Assembly (NCBI RefSeq): GCF_019218285.1
Contig: NZ_JAHUZG010000001.1
Span: 1,364,001-1,428,000 of the forward strand
Length of the DNA stretch: 64,000 nt
Source of the DNA: Antarctobacter sediminis
GTDB taxonomy: Bacteria; Pseudomonadota; Alphaproteobacteria; Rhodobacterales; Rhodobacteraceae
Reading direction: 5' to 3'
Made by a program: the position numbers and the translations under genes. Of the stretch, positions 37,655-45,593 are shown piece after piece. The notes under the pieces were generated by a model. It had not been told where the DNA came from. It saw only the letters and a list, made by a program, of their open reading frames with translations, and searched no databases. Within the stretch, counting starts at the first letter, position 1, and every line of letters begins with the position of its first letter.

Positions 37655-38056
37655 ATGAAACAGATCCTCGCCCTTTCACTGACCTGCGCCCTGACCTGCC
37701 TGCCCGCCTTTGCGGCAGAGCCGATGTCGGCCTCTGATTTCGAAAGCTATGTCACCGGCAAGACGCTGTATTTCGGCCTCAACGGAGAGGCCTACGGGGT
37801 TGAGAAATACCTGCCGGACCGTAAGGTTCAGTGGTCCTTCCTCGACGGCAAATGCAAGGACGGCATGTGGTACGAACAGGCCGGACAGATCTGTTTCGTC
37901 TACGAAGACAACCCCGAGCCCCAGTGCTGGAGCTTTTTCAAGGAAGGCAGCGGATTGCGCGCCGTGTTTGAAAACGACCCCGCCAGCACAGTCCTTTACG
38001 AGGCACAGCAAAACGACGACCCGATGCTGTGCTACGGGCCGGACGTAGGTGTCTGA
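37655..38056 (+). CDS. Exported hypothetical protein (small Cys-containing)
   Basis: 133 aa from the ATG at 37655; a TTG at 37646 is the alternative. Signal peptide KQILALSLTCALTCLPAFA. The mature part has paired Cys (GKCKDGMWYEQAGQICFVYED; PQCWSFF; MLCYGPD), suggesting a disulfide-bonded periplasmic fold. The pattern is reminiscent of small DUF995-like exported proteins, but I cannot assign it. The stop is 3 bases from the convergent LysR stop. Confidence 0.7.
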   Translation: MKQILALSLTCALTCLPAFAAEPMSASDFESYVTGKTLYFGLNGEAYGVEKYLPDRKVQWSFLDGKCKDGMWYEQAGQICFVYEDNPEPQCWSFFKEGSGLRAVFENDPASTVLYEAQQNDDPMLCYGPDVGV

Positions 38057-38059
38057 CCC

Positions 38060-38905
38060 CTATAACGCCGACATGCTCTGCCGAATGTCCTCACACAGGG
38101 CGAGCGTATAGGCCTTGGCCCCGCTGCCGACGTACAGGTTGATTTTCATCTTGCCCAGATCCGGCAGACCCGCATCCTCGACATAGGCAAGGTAGGGTGC
38201 CAGATGCCCTTCCAGGCGCGCGGTGATCGCCAGATCGGCGCTGACAGAGGCGTCGATGGTGGTTTCGCTGTCCGAATCCACGGCCAGTTCCCACGGGATC
38301 CCGGCCTCGTCCAGCCGTCGCATACATTCGTCGCGAAAGATACACGTGCGGGCCATGGCCATGCGCACCGGCCTTTCGCGCCAGACCTGCCCCTCTGGTG
38401 CGCCGACCCAACGCACCGGCACGTCCAGCAATGTCTCTCCGCCCGGATCGACACCGGTTTCCGTGGTCAGGATGGCGTCCATCTCGCCCCGGGCGAATTG
38501 CGCCTTGAGCACGCGCGTGAACGAACTGAACAACTGCACTTTTACACGGGGATGCGTGCGCCCCATGCGCGACAGCACCTGCGGAATGACCGGATAGACG
38601 ATGTCCACCGGCACGCCCAGACGGATCTCACCCTCCCATTCCTTGTCGGTCAGCCGCGAATAGGCCTCATCGTTCAGATCGACGATCCTTTGGGCATAGG
38701 TCAACAGTTGCGCGCCCGACGGTGTCAACGTCACCCCCCGCCCCGAACGGTCCAGCAATTGCAGATCCAGCATTTCTTCCAGCCGCTTGATCTGCATCGA
38801 GACCGCTGATTGCGTCAGGTTCAAAAAACCTGCCGCCCGTGTAACCCCGCCCGATTGCGCCACCGCGACGAAAGAGCGGAGCGTCGTGACATCCAGATTG
38901 CGCAT
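38060..38905 (-). CDS. LysR-family transcriptional regulator
   Basis: 281 aa. The N-terminal winged helix-turn-helix is textbook (NLDVTTLRSFVAVAQSGGVT, AAGFLNLTQSAVSMQIKRLE), followed by a periplasmic-binding-like effector domain (GEIRLGVPVDIVYPVIPQVL; IDASVSADLAITARLEGHL). It is divergent from a 59-aa small protein gene across 126 bases containing CTTGTGATGGCAAG (38914-38927), an inverted repeat suited to a LysR dimer. Confidence 0.9.
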   Translation of the reverse strand: MRNLDVTTLRSFVAVAQSGGVTRAAGFLNLTQSAVSMQIKRLEEMLDLQLLDRSGRGVTLTPSGAQLLTYAQRIVDLNDEAYSRLTDKEWEGEIRLGVPVDIVYPVIPQVLSRMGRTHPRVKVQLFSSFTRVLKAQFARGEMDAILTTETGVDPGGETLLDVPVRWVGAPEGQVWRERPVRMAMARTCIFRDECMRRLDEAGIPWELAVDSDSETTIDASVSADLAITARLEGHLAPYLAYVEDAGLPDLGKMKINLYVGSGAKAYTLALCEDIRQSMSAL

Positions 38906-39031
38906 ATATCACCCCTTGTGATGGCAAGCCTCACATACATTCACTTTCAATATGAACCACGAGGACGCACATTCATCAACAAGAAAGATGCATTACCCGC
39001 CCCACATCAACCTTTGTGAAGGATGTCCGCC

Positions 39032-39211
39032 ATGATCCGCGCCCTTGACCCGCTGTTTCCCACCCATTTTCTGCGCGCCGCCCGCGACAGCCGGGTATTT
39101 ACTTTTGCGCCCGACGGCCCGGTTCAGGCCGAAAACGCCGCCAAATCCAACGCGGACCGCCCTCGCTGGGATGCGCCCTCGCATTGGATCGAACCGGACC
39201 GCTATTGGTGA
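39032..39211 (+). CDS. Small hypothetical protein divergent from the LysR gene
   Basis: 59 aa. ATG at 39032 is chosen over 39023 because GAAGG lies 9 bases before it. The protein is soluble, with aromatic and basic residues and no signal: MIRALDPLFPTHFLRAAR, then a Trp-rich end (RWDAPSHWIEPDRYW). Its position suggests the LysR protein regulates it. I do not recognise the family. Confidence 0.6.
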   Translation: MIRALDPLFPTHFLRAARDSRVFTFAPDGPVQAENAAKSNADRPRWDAPSHWIEPDRYW

Positions 39212-39340
39212 CAAAAAGAGGCATCTTATCGCGCCAACCGGGGCGCGAACTTCTTGAAATTCCCCTCCGAACCGCCAATATTTCAGCCGAGTTCCGGGCG
39301 CGCCCGCGCCCTGGGAGGAATCCAACTATCGGAGGCTTAC

Positions 39341-40126
39341 ATGGCAGAATTTGATACAGTCCGGGCAGCTGGCGTCTCCGGCGCACGCGCTGCCCAGATT
39401 GACGAGGGGCTGCGCGCCCACATGAACAAGGTCTACGGCACGATGTCCGTGGGCACTTTCATCACCTTTCTCGCCGCTTGGGCGATTGCCGGACTGGCGG
39501 TCACGACCGACCCCACCGGCGCCAGCGCCATGGTGCGCGACGGCCAGTACCTGACCGGCTTCGGCGAAGCGATCTACATGTCGCCGCTGAAATGGGTGAT
39601 CATGTTCGCGCCGCTCGCCTTCATCTTCTTCGGCTTCGGCGCAGCGGTGAACCGCCTGCCGTCCGCTGGCGTACAGCTTGTCTTTTACGCCTTCGCCGTT
39701 CTGATGGGCCTGTCGCTCAGCTCGATCTTCCTGGTGTTCACCGGCTTCTCGATCATCCAGGTTTTCCTGGTGACGTCGATCGCCTTTGCGGGCCTGTCGA
39801 TCTGGGGCTACGTGACCAAAAAGGACATCTCGGGCTGGGGTTCGTTCCTGATCATGGGTGTGATCGGCCTGCTGGTGGCATCGATCATCAACATCTTTGT
39901 CGCCTCCAGCGCGATGAGCTTTGCGATCTCGATCCTTGGCGTGCTGATCTTTGCCGGCCTGACCGCCTATGACACGCAGAACATCAAGAACACCTACATC
40001 GCCCATGCCGCGCATGGCGATAAAGAGTGGCTGGCCAAGGCCGCGATCATGGGTGCGCTTAACCTGTACCTCGACTTCATCAACATGTTCATGTTCTTGC
40101 TGCAACTGTTGGGCAATCGCGAATAA
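39341..40126 (+). CDS. Bax inhibitor-1/YccA family membrane protein
   Basis: 261 aa from the ATG at 39341, with GGAGG 8 bases upstream. Seven membrane helices: VYGTMSVGTFITFLAAWAIA, WVIMFAPLAFIFFGFGAAVN, VFYAFAVLMGLSLSSIFLVF, VFLVTSIAFAGLSIWGYVTK, SFLIMGVIGLLVASIINIF, ISILGVLIFAGLTAYDTQNI, MGALNLYLDFINMFMFLLQL. The BI-1 calcium-leak signature DTQNIK and LYLDFIN (paired Asp) is kept. Members are pH-sensitive channel-like proteins; E. coli YccA modulates FtsH. Strong terminator follows. Confidence 0.93.
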   Translation: MAEFDTVRAAGVSGARAAQIDEGLRAHMNKVYGTMSVGTFITFLAAWAIAGLAVTTDPTGASAMVRDGQYLTGFGEAIYMSPLKWVIMFAPLAFIFFGFGAAVNRLPSAGVQLVFYAFAVLMGLSLSSIFLVFTGFSIIQVFLVTSIAFAGLSIWGYVTKKDISGWGSFLIMGVIGLLVASIINIFVASSAMSFAISILGVLIFAGLTAYDTQNIKNTYIAHAAHGDKEWLAKAAIMGALNLYLDFINMFMFLLQLLGNRE

Positions 40127-40162
40127 CCGCGCAACACCAACGCGTCACAAACATGCTATAGG

Positions 40163-40195
40163 AAAAGGGCCGGTCATCTGACCGGCCCTTTTTTC
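40163..40195 (+). terminator. Rho-independent terminator of the BI-1 gene
   Basis: AAAAGGGCCGGTCA and TGACCGGCCCTTTT (40163-40176, 40179-40192) form a near-perfect 14-bp stem with a tight loop, followed by the rest of a T run. It separates BI-1 from the cupin gene. Confidence 0.9.
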
Positions 40196-40226
40196 GTGTT
40201 GGGCCGTGCAGGCCATGGGGGACAAC

Positions 40227-40682
40227 ATGCCGATTATCACCGAAGAGTCCGTCCAGCGTCGTTCCGGCGACGGCGCGCTTGGCGCCCATGAGCTGCTGTT
40301 GTTCAGCGATACCGGCGGGCTGACACAGTTCGGCGCGCTGGTCGAGGTGCTGGCCCCCGGAGCGTCCTATGCCTATCCGCATTGGCACGAATCCGAGGAT
40401 GAGATGATCTATGTCCTCGAGGGCACCCCGACGCTGATCGAGGGGGACAGCGAGGAGGTCATGCAGCCCGGGACCGCCGCAACCTTTCTGGCCGGGGTCG
40501 AAACCCCTCACAAGCTGGAAAACCGGGCCGATGTCCCGGCCCGCGTTCTGGTGATCGGCACGCGCGCACCGCGGGACCGGGTCCACTATCCTGCACAAGA
40601 CCGGGTGCAACTGATCGAACGCAGCGGTGAGGAAGAACGGCGCTGGACCCGATTGAACGGTGCCCCGGCGGAACCGCTCTAG
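40227..40682 (+). CDS. Cupin-domain protein
   Basis: 151 aa from the ATG at 40227, 6 bases after GGGG; an in-frame ATG at 40215 and GTG at 40206 are alternatives. The two cupin motifs are intact: YPHWHESEDEMIYVLEG (metal-binding His-His-Glu) and PGTAATFLAGVETPHKLEN (third His). These bind Fe, Mn or Zn, but the reaction cannot be inferred. It converges on a GNAT gene with a 6-base gap. Confidence 0.87.
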   Translation: MPIITEESVQRRSGDGALGAHELLLFSDTGGLTQFGALVEVLAPGASYAYPHWHESEDEMIYVLEGTPTLIEGDSEEVMQPGTAATFLAGVETPHKLENRADVPARVLVIGTRAPRDRVHYPAQDRVQLIERSGEEERRWTRLNGAPAEPL

Positions 40683-40688
40683 ACTAGG

Positions 40689-41195
40689 CTACAAAGCGCG
40701 CGTCATGAAAACAGCCGGAAAGTTCAGCGCGGGCCCCAAGGGCACGGTGATGGTGTGCTGTGCCGCGAATCCCATCGACTCGTAGAATGGCCGCGCGGTC
40801 AGTGTGCTTTGGCAATGCATGACTGTCAGCTCGGCGGCCCGCGCCTCGTTCAGGATATGCGATAAAAGGCACCGCCCGACACCGCGCCGCGTGGCATCGG
40901 GATCGGTGGCGACATGGCGGATATGGCCCACACCCGGCGTGGCGGGCCGACCGCCCGGCGCGCTGACCGACCAGCCCCCCGCCCCCAGCACGCGCCCCTC
41001 CGCATCCTCGGCCACATAGAACAGACCCGAGGCCAACAAGGCAGGCTGCGCCCGTCCGATCATGGGAACAGCAGAAACAAGCACCGATGGCGGATAGTCC
41101 GCAGCCAGCAAACGTGCGTAGCTGCGCTGGAACAGGTGATCCAGCGCACCGATGTCGTCTTTCGCAGCGACTCGCAAACGTATCGGATCAACCAT
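40689..41195 (-). CDS. GNAT-family N-acetyltransferase
   Basis: 168 aa. The acetyl-CoA loop is IRHVATDPDATRRGVGRCLLS, motif B is LTVMHCQSTLTARPFYESMGF, and the N-terminal strand is IRLRVAAKDDIGALDHLFQR. The substrate is unknown. The upstream neighbour on the same strand is rpmG, whose terminator lies between them. Confidence 0.88.
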   Translation of the reverse strand: MVDPIRLRVAAKDDIGALDHLFQRSYARLLAADYPPSVLVSAVPMIGRAQPALLASGLFYVAEDAEGRVLGAGGWSVSAPGGRPATPGVGHIRHVATDPDATRRGVGRCLLSHILNEARAAELTVMHCQSTLTARPFYESMGFAAQHTITVPLGPALNFPAVFMTRAL

Positions 41196-41265
41196 GCGCT
41201 GTTTCTCTCAGGACCGGCCGCATTGGACGCGCCCGCAGCCGCAGGGAATCGGATACCGACACGGC

Positions 41266-41294
41266 AAAAAGCCGCGTGGGAACCCCCGCGCGGC
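41266..41294 (-). terminator. Rho-independent terminator of rpmG
   Basis: On the minus strand a 10-bp stem (GCCGCGCGGG with CCCACGCGGC, one wobble pair) with a 4-nt loop is followed by TTTTT. It lies 28 bases after the rpmG stop. Confidence 0.85.
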
Positions 41295-41321
41295 CTTTGC
41301 AGAACAGTTAGCCAAACTGGC

Positions 41322-41489
41322 TTACTTGATCTTGCCTTCTTTGTATTCCACGTGCTTGCGCGCAACGGGATCGTATTTCTTGATGACCATTTTCTCGGTC
41401 ATGGTCCGAGCGTTCTTTTTGGTCACGTAGAAATGGCCGGTGCCCGCGGTGGAGTTCAGGCGGATTTTGATTGTGGTCGGCTTCGCCAT
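41322..41489 (-). CDS. rpmG: 50S ribosomal protein L33
   Basis: 55 aa, full length for L33. The translated frame reads [20 protein letters not shown], then [20 protein letters not shown] and [15 protein letters not shown]. It has no zinc-binding cysteines, so it is the C-minus form typical of alphaproteobacteria. AGGAGA precedes the ATG by 8 bases. A dedicated terminator sits downstream. Too short for many ORF callers, but clear. Confidence 0.97.
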   Translation of the reverse strand: MAKPTTIKIRLNSTAGTGHFYVTKKNARTMTEKMVIKKYDPVARKHVEYKEGKIK

Positions 41490-41598
41490 GGGTCGTCTCC
41501 TGCAACACAGGGCCCCAGCCCAGTGTGAAATCTGTATGAAGCCCGCCTTTTACCGTCTATCGCCAGCGAGTCAACACGGCATTGGGGCAAAAACTCAT

Positions 41599-41999
41599 GC
41601 GCGGAAGGCCTGTAAGCCGGATTCTGTTCTTGGGAGGGTTTCCCCGCCCTCAGACGACCATTCCTCTGGGCCGCGCGTTGCCACGCGGCTCTAGCTGCCA
41701 ACCCGGATCGCCAAGGCCGAAGCAGCCCTGCGCCCGAAGGCGCCTACGATCCCTATTCGGCATTGCTCCCGGTGGGGCTTGCCATGCGGGCGCTGTTGCC
41801 AGCCCCCCGGTGGGCTCTTACTCCACCGTTTCACCCTTACTGCCGCAGTCTCCATTGGCGCACCTCCGGTGCGACAGCGGTCTGTTTTCTGTGGCGCTTT
41901 CCGTCAGGTTGCCCTGCCCGGGCGTTACCCGGCACCGGTGCTTCGGTGAGTCCGGACTTTCCTCTCGCCAATGGCAAGCGGCCGCCCGGCCTTCCGCGC
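41599..41999 (-). ncRNA. rnpB: RNase P RNA, bacterial type A
   Basis: About 401 nt. The terminal P1 helix is a perfect 12-bp match: the 5' GCGCGGAAGGCC and the 3' complement GGCCTTCCGCGC. CR-I is the universal GAGGAAAGTCCGGACTC, and the 3' end carries ACAGAATCCGGCTTACAGG. Inside are the expected AGGGTGAAACGGTGGAGTAAGAGC block and the GCAACAGCGCCC-type loop. It processes the 5' ends of tRNA precursors. The overlapping open frames are spurious. Confidence 0.96.
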
Positions 42000-42005
42000 C
42001 CGCCC

Positions 42006-42034
42006 CACATAGGGACGCCACGCGCGGCGGTCAA
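42006..42034 (-). promoter_or_regulatory. Candidate sigma-70 promoter of rnpB
   Basis: On the minus strand TTGACC (42029-42034) and TATGTG (42006-42011) are separated by exactly 17 bases. Initiation 6-8 bases downstream would fall at the predicted RNase P 5' end (about 41999), a mutual check on both calls. It sits in the 45-base gap after the alpha/beta hydrolase gene. Confidence 0.7.
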
Positions 42035-42044
42035 TCCCGCAGGT

Positions 42045-42755
42045 TCAGCGCAGCAGCAAGGGTTTCGACAACCAATCGCGCAGCGCCCGGATCACGTCGG
42101 CGGGCTGTTCCAGCGTCGGCAGGTGCCCCGCCTCTTCGATGATACAGAGGTGCGCCTTGGGAATCATCTCGGCCATAAAGCTATGACGCTTGATCGGACA
42201 GATGACATCCTCGGCCCCACAAAGCACCACCGTGGGCACGTTGATCCGCCGCAAGGTGCTTTGTTGATCGCGGCGGCGCTGAAGCGCCCGGGTCTGGCGG
42301 GCAAAGACCTCGGTCCCCAGCCCCAGCGCCATGTCCACCACCAGCGCCGCGATTTCATCGTGGTGCGGGCCAGGGACAAGGTATTGCGGCACAAAATCCC
42401 GCTCCACCACGTCGCGCAGTCGGCCGGACCGGGCGCGGATCACCAGCGGATCGCGTTGCGCGGCCAGTTGGGGCGGTTCGGCCAAGGGGCTGGTATCCAT
42501 CAGCGCCAGTCGCGTCACCCGCTCGGGTGCGCGGCGATACAATTCCATCGCCACCATGCCGCCCATGCCCAGACCGGCCAGCGCAAAGCGCATCGGTGCC
42601 ACGTCCAGAAGGCCCGAAGCAATTTCCTCGACCCGTTCGCCATGGGTGACTGGCGCGGTCATCACCGCGTAATCCCGCGACAAATCTGCAATCTGCGGGC
42701 CGAACACCCGCGCGTCGCACATCATGTCCGGAAGGAACAGAACCGGTTCGGTCAT
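42045..42755 (-). CDS. Alpha/beta-hydrolase-fold protein with Gly at the nucleophile position
   Basis: 236 aa. The fold is clear (VLFLPDMMCDARVFGPQ oxyanion loop, MRFALAGLGMGGMVAMELYR elbow, CGAEDVICP acid strand, IIEEAGHLPTLEQP with His). The elbow, usually G-x-S-x-G, reads GLGMGG, so residue 63 is Gly, while the acid Asp and the His are kept. A single AGC-to-GGC change would do this. If the sequence is right, the protein may not be an esterase; it may bind a ligand or act by a different mechanism. It is transcribed upstream of rnpB. Confidence 0.8.
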   Translation of the reverse strand: MTEPVLFLPDMMCDARVFGPQIADLSRDYAVMTAPVTHGERVEEIASGLLDVAPMRFALAGLGMGGMVAMELYRRAPERVTRLALMDTSPLAEPPQLAAQRDPLVIRARSGRLRDVVERDFVPQYLVPGPHHDEIAALVVDMALGLGTEVFARQTRALQRRRDQQSTLRRINVPTVVLCGAEDVICPIKRHSFMAEMIPKAHLCIIEEAGHLPTLEQPADVIRALRDWLSKPLLLR

Positions 42756-42839
42756 GAGGGACAGTTGTCCAAGATCCGGCGCCCTGCCTGCATTCCGTCT
42801 ACCCTACACCTGAGATGCCATGATCCCGGCACCCTAGGA

Positions 42840-43430
42840 TCACGACGGGCGGCGCGCAAGCAACAGCGAATGCCCGTTGCAGTCCGGATCTTCGGGCACG
42901 AAATCCTCGACCGGGGCCCCTGCCTCTTGCAGCACGTCGGCATAGTCTTGGCTGGAAAGCGAGGCGTGAAAGACCCGCTCACCACCAACGCGTCCCCATG
43001 CTTCGCCCGCCGATGGGCCGACGGTCAGCAACACCCGTCCGCCCGGCGCCAGATGCGCCGCGATCCGTGGCAAGGCCGCGCGTTGCTCTGCCTCGGTCAG
43101 GTGAAAGAAACTGCCCCAGCCGATTATCGCATCAAAAGACTTGTCCAGCGCAAGCGCGCGCATATCCGCTTCGACGCATTGCGCCGTGGGCACGTGCTGC
43201 GCGTATAACGCCAGCATCGACGGCGAGAAATCCACCCCGGTCACGGCAAACCCGCCCGCAGCCAGATATTGCCCGATGGGACGACCCGCGCCGCAGCCCA
43301 GATCCAGAACGGTGCCCCCCTGAGGTACATCCGCAAGCGCGCGATCCAGCCAGGCTTTCTCGAACAGGGATTTCCCGCGGCCCGCGTCATAGCGCGCCGC
43401 CTGCCGGTCATAGGTCTCGCGCAGGCTCAC
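42840..43430 (-). CDS. Class I SAM-dependent methyltransferase
   Basis: 196 aa. The Rossmann SAM motifs are in order: VLDLGCGAGRPIGQYLAAGG (motif I), TGVDFSPSMLALY, CVEADMRALALDKSFDAII and WGSFFHLTEAEQ. The small acceptor cannot be predicted. The start overlaps the stop of the SnoaL-like gene upstream (ATGA, 43427-43430), so the pair is translationally coupled. Confidence 0.9.
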   Translation of the reverse strand: MSLRETYDRQAARYDAGRGKSLFEKAWLDRALADVPQGGTVLDLGCGAGRPIGQYLAAGGFAVTGVDFSPSMLALYAQHVPTAQCVEADMRALALDKSFDAIIGWGSFFHLTEAEQRAALPRIAAHLAPGGRVLLTVGPSAGEAWGRVGGERVFHASLSSQDYADVLQEAGAPVEDFVPEDPDCNGHSLLLARRPS

Positions 43431-44389
43431 CCGGTCTGCGCCACGATCTGTGTCCAGACCGCAGCCTCGTCATACAGCGTCCATTCGCTGCGCACGCCCC
43501 ATGGACCGAACTCGGCATGGCTGATCCCCATGACGAACAAATCGGCACCGGTCGGTTTTCCGAACGCGCCCCAGCCCTCATGCCGCCCTTTCAGTGACCA
43601 GCGCAGCGCCGCACGAGGGGGCATCAGCGGTTCTTCCATGCCGATCCGGTGATGGATTTCGAACCGGGCCGACGGCAGCGCCGCGCGCAGTCCCAGCCAA
43701 AAGCGATCAGCAGCCTCGCAGCCGTGCGCCTGCACGCCGCCGGGGTAATGCAATTGACAGGCGCGGTCGTACTGGTCCGGGATGATCGACAGATCCCCCT
43801 CCATGACGCGCGTCAACAGGTTGCCAAAACCTTCGCCCCACTGATCGGCGTTGCCCTGCCCGGTATAGGGGCCGGTCACGTCCACACGCGGCGAAAAAGG
43901 CTGTGTCTCGGGGTCGAGATCGGGCAGGCGCGACCGCGCCCACTCTTCTGCCGTGCGGCCCAACTGGCGCAACAACGCACCGCTGTCGATCACCCGCCAG
44001 ACATCGCAGATCTGGTCACGCTTGGCATAGCTGTCAACGATCTCGCGGTATTGCAGGCTGCGCCCCGTGGCCGGTCCAAGGGGGCCGTCGCCGGTATGGG
44101 TCGCCAGTGTCAGGATACGCTGCGATCCCAGCATCCCGACCCGTTCATGCCCCGACCAGATCACATCCTCCCCCAAAAGCCGCCGGTCCGGCAGGCTGAC
44201 CAGCGTCGCCATCGCGTCTTCGGCCACCGCCCGCGCGCCGAACTGGATGCCTTCGGCGCCGCGCAGGATGACCTCGGGGTGATAGACTGCGCGCGCCCGC
44301 GCGGTCAGCCCGCGCCCCTCCCAGATCTCACGCGTCGCACCAAGAAGGAAGGCCGGGAAATCCTGGCTTTCAGGGGTAAATCCGTGCAT
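43427..44389 (-). CDS. Two-domain SnoaL-like (NTF2-fold) protein
   Basis: 320 aa from the ATG at 44389; no strong RBS is visible. It appears to be two SnoaL-like cone-fold domains in tandem: residues about 20-160 (WEGRGLTARARAVYHPEVIL, RSLQYREIVDSYAKRDQICDVWRV) and about 180-320 (NLLTRVMEGDLSIIPDQYDR, MHYPGG-like QLHYPGGV, ALRWSLKGRHEGWGAFGKP). SnoaL-like proteins include polyketide cyclases and many unassigned ones. It is linked to the methyltransferase by a 4-base overlap. Confidence 0.75.
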   Translation of the reverse strand: MHGFTPESQDFPAFLLGATREIWEGRGLTARARAVYHPEVILRGAEGIQFGARAVAEDAMATLVSLPDRRLLGEDVIWSGHERVGMLGSQRILTLATHTGDGPLGPATGRSLQYREIVDSYAKRDQICDVWRVIDSGALLRQLGRTAEEWARSRLPDLDPETQPFSPRVDVTGPYTGQGNADQWGEGFGNLLTRVMEGDLSIIPDQYDRACQLHYPGGVQAHGCEAADRFWLGLRAALPSARFEIHHRIGMEEPLMPPRAALRWSLKGRHEGWGAFGKPTGADLFVMGISHAEFGPWGVRSEWTLYDEAAVWTQIVAQTG

Positions 44390-44511
44390 CAGGCAAGGCC
44401 CCCGAGATGGGCACCCGAGCAGCAACACAGCGGGGAGAGCGGCATGGCAAGTCTCGCAAAGGTTGTTTTCCCTGCAAGCTAGACGCCGCCTGCGGCAGTG
44501 TCCAGCGCGGC

Positions 44512-45141
44512 TCAGCCCGGGCGGACAATACCGCGGAACTGTGGGAAATCGGCATAACGCGCTGCTCTTTCTTCAAGCGTTTCCCGTGGCTTGTCACCGG
44601 GTTTTAACAGGCAGCCACGCGGCGCGATATAGCTGTCGATCCGCCGTTGCGGGACCGGTCGCCACGCGATGTTAAACGCACAGAGTTTGGGGAAAAACCA
44701 AAGCTCGGAATAGTCGAGGTGATCGTGCAGCCACCACGCAAGGTCGCGCCAGTCGCGCCCCTGCGCATACCGGTCGGTAAACCACGGAATGACGATCGAA
44801 GCCCCGGCAACGGGCCGGTCAGGCAGATCCCAGATGTGGCATTCCAGTGGGTAATCATTGCGTGCACAGTTCAACCTGTGCGCGTTGCCAAAGGCGTTCA
44901 GCCGCGCCGACCGATACCCCGACCTGACAAAGATCCTGCCAAAGCTGTCTTCCAAAGGGTCCAAGAGCGTTTGGGCAAAGGCCCGCCCACGTTCAAGCGC
45001 CAGATCAGGATCGTCTGGTATATTGCTGATTTCGTGAAAGTTTCCGATTTCGGAATACAGGAACTCGCGCATCCAGAAATGCCGCGACAATCGTTCACGC
45101 CCCAGGGTTTCCAGCGACCACATGGAACGCGGTCGCCTCAT
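44512..45141 (-). CDS. Hypothetical protein, possibly peptidase M15-like
   Basis: 209 aa, soluble. LSRHFWMREFLYSE, then RIFVRSGYRSARLNAFGNAHRLNC, resembles the start of D-Ala-D-Ala carboxypeptidase (M15/VanY) folds, and CHIWDLPDRP sits near the position of the second metal ligand. The order of His/Asp is not canonical, so activity is unproven. It overlaps the following VOC gene by 4 bases (ATGA, 45138-45141). Confidence 0.65.
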   Translation of the reverse strand: MRRPRSMWSLETLGRERLSRHFWMREFLYSEIGNFHEISNIPDDPDLALERGRAFAQTLLDPLEDSFGRIFVRSGYRSARLNAFGNAHRLNCARNDYPLECHIWDLPDRPVAGASIVIPWFTDRYAQGRDWRDLAWWLHDHLDYSELWFFPKLCAFNIAWRPVPQRRIDSYIAPRGCLLKPGDKPRETLEERAARYADFPQFRGIVRPG

Positions 45142-45578
45142 GCCGAGGCATCTCCATAGCCACCCCAGCGGAACTCCCCATTGGGGCCAAGCGCCGAAAA
45201 CGGGTTATGGGCCACTTCCCAGACATGGCCCTCGGGGTCGGCGAAATAACCGATATGCCCACCCCAGAAAACATCATGCGCGGGTTTGAGGATATGCGCC
45301 CCAGCCGCCTCGGCTGCCGTCAGAATGCGCGCCACCTCATCCCTGTTTCGCACGTTGCAGGACAGCGTGGCCGCGCCGGTTCCCAGATCCTCTGTCCTCC
45401 GCCCCATGTCGCGCGCCAGTTCCCCAAGCGGATACAGGCCCAGCGCCTGCCCGATCAGGTCAAAGACAACGATCCCTTCGGGACTGTCCACCTTGCGCCA
45501 CCCCAGCTCGGCATAAAATGCCTCGGCGCGGGCCATGTCCCGGCACCCCAGCGTGATCAGGCTTACCCTTTGATCCAT
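45138..45578 (-). CDS. VOC-superfamily glyoxalase-like protein
   Basis: 146 aa. The family pattern is complete: RVSLITLGCRDMARAEAFYAELGW at the start and GGHIGYFADPEGHVWEVAHN at the end, supplying metal-ligand positions. The first-strand metal His is absent (TLGCRD), so the site may be altered. The substrate is unknown. It is coupled to the upstream M15-like gene. Confidence 0.86.
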   Translation of the reverse strand: MDQRVSLITLGCRDMARAEAFYAELGWRKVDSPEGIVVFDLIGQALGLYPLGELARDMGRRTEDLGTGAATLSCNVRNRDEVARILTAAEAAGAHILKPAHDVFWGGHIGYFADPEGHVWEVAHNPFSALGPNGEFRWGGYGDASA

Positions 45579-45593
45579 AGCCCCTCCTTCGGG

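Noticed and set aside
41582-43208. Open frames across 41.6-42.0 kb on both strands
   Set aside because: They run through the RNase P RNA, whose P1 helix and conserved cores are clear on the minus strand.
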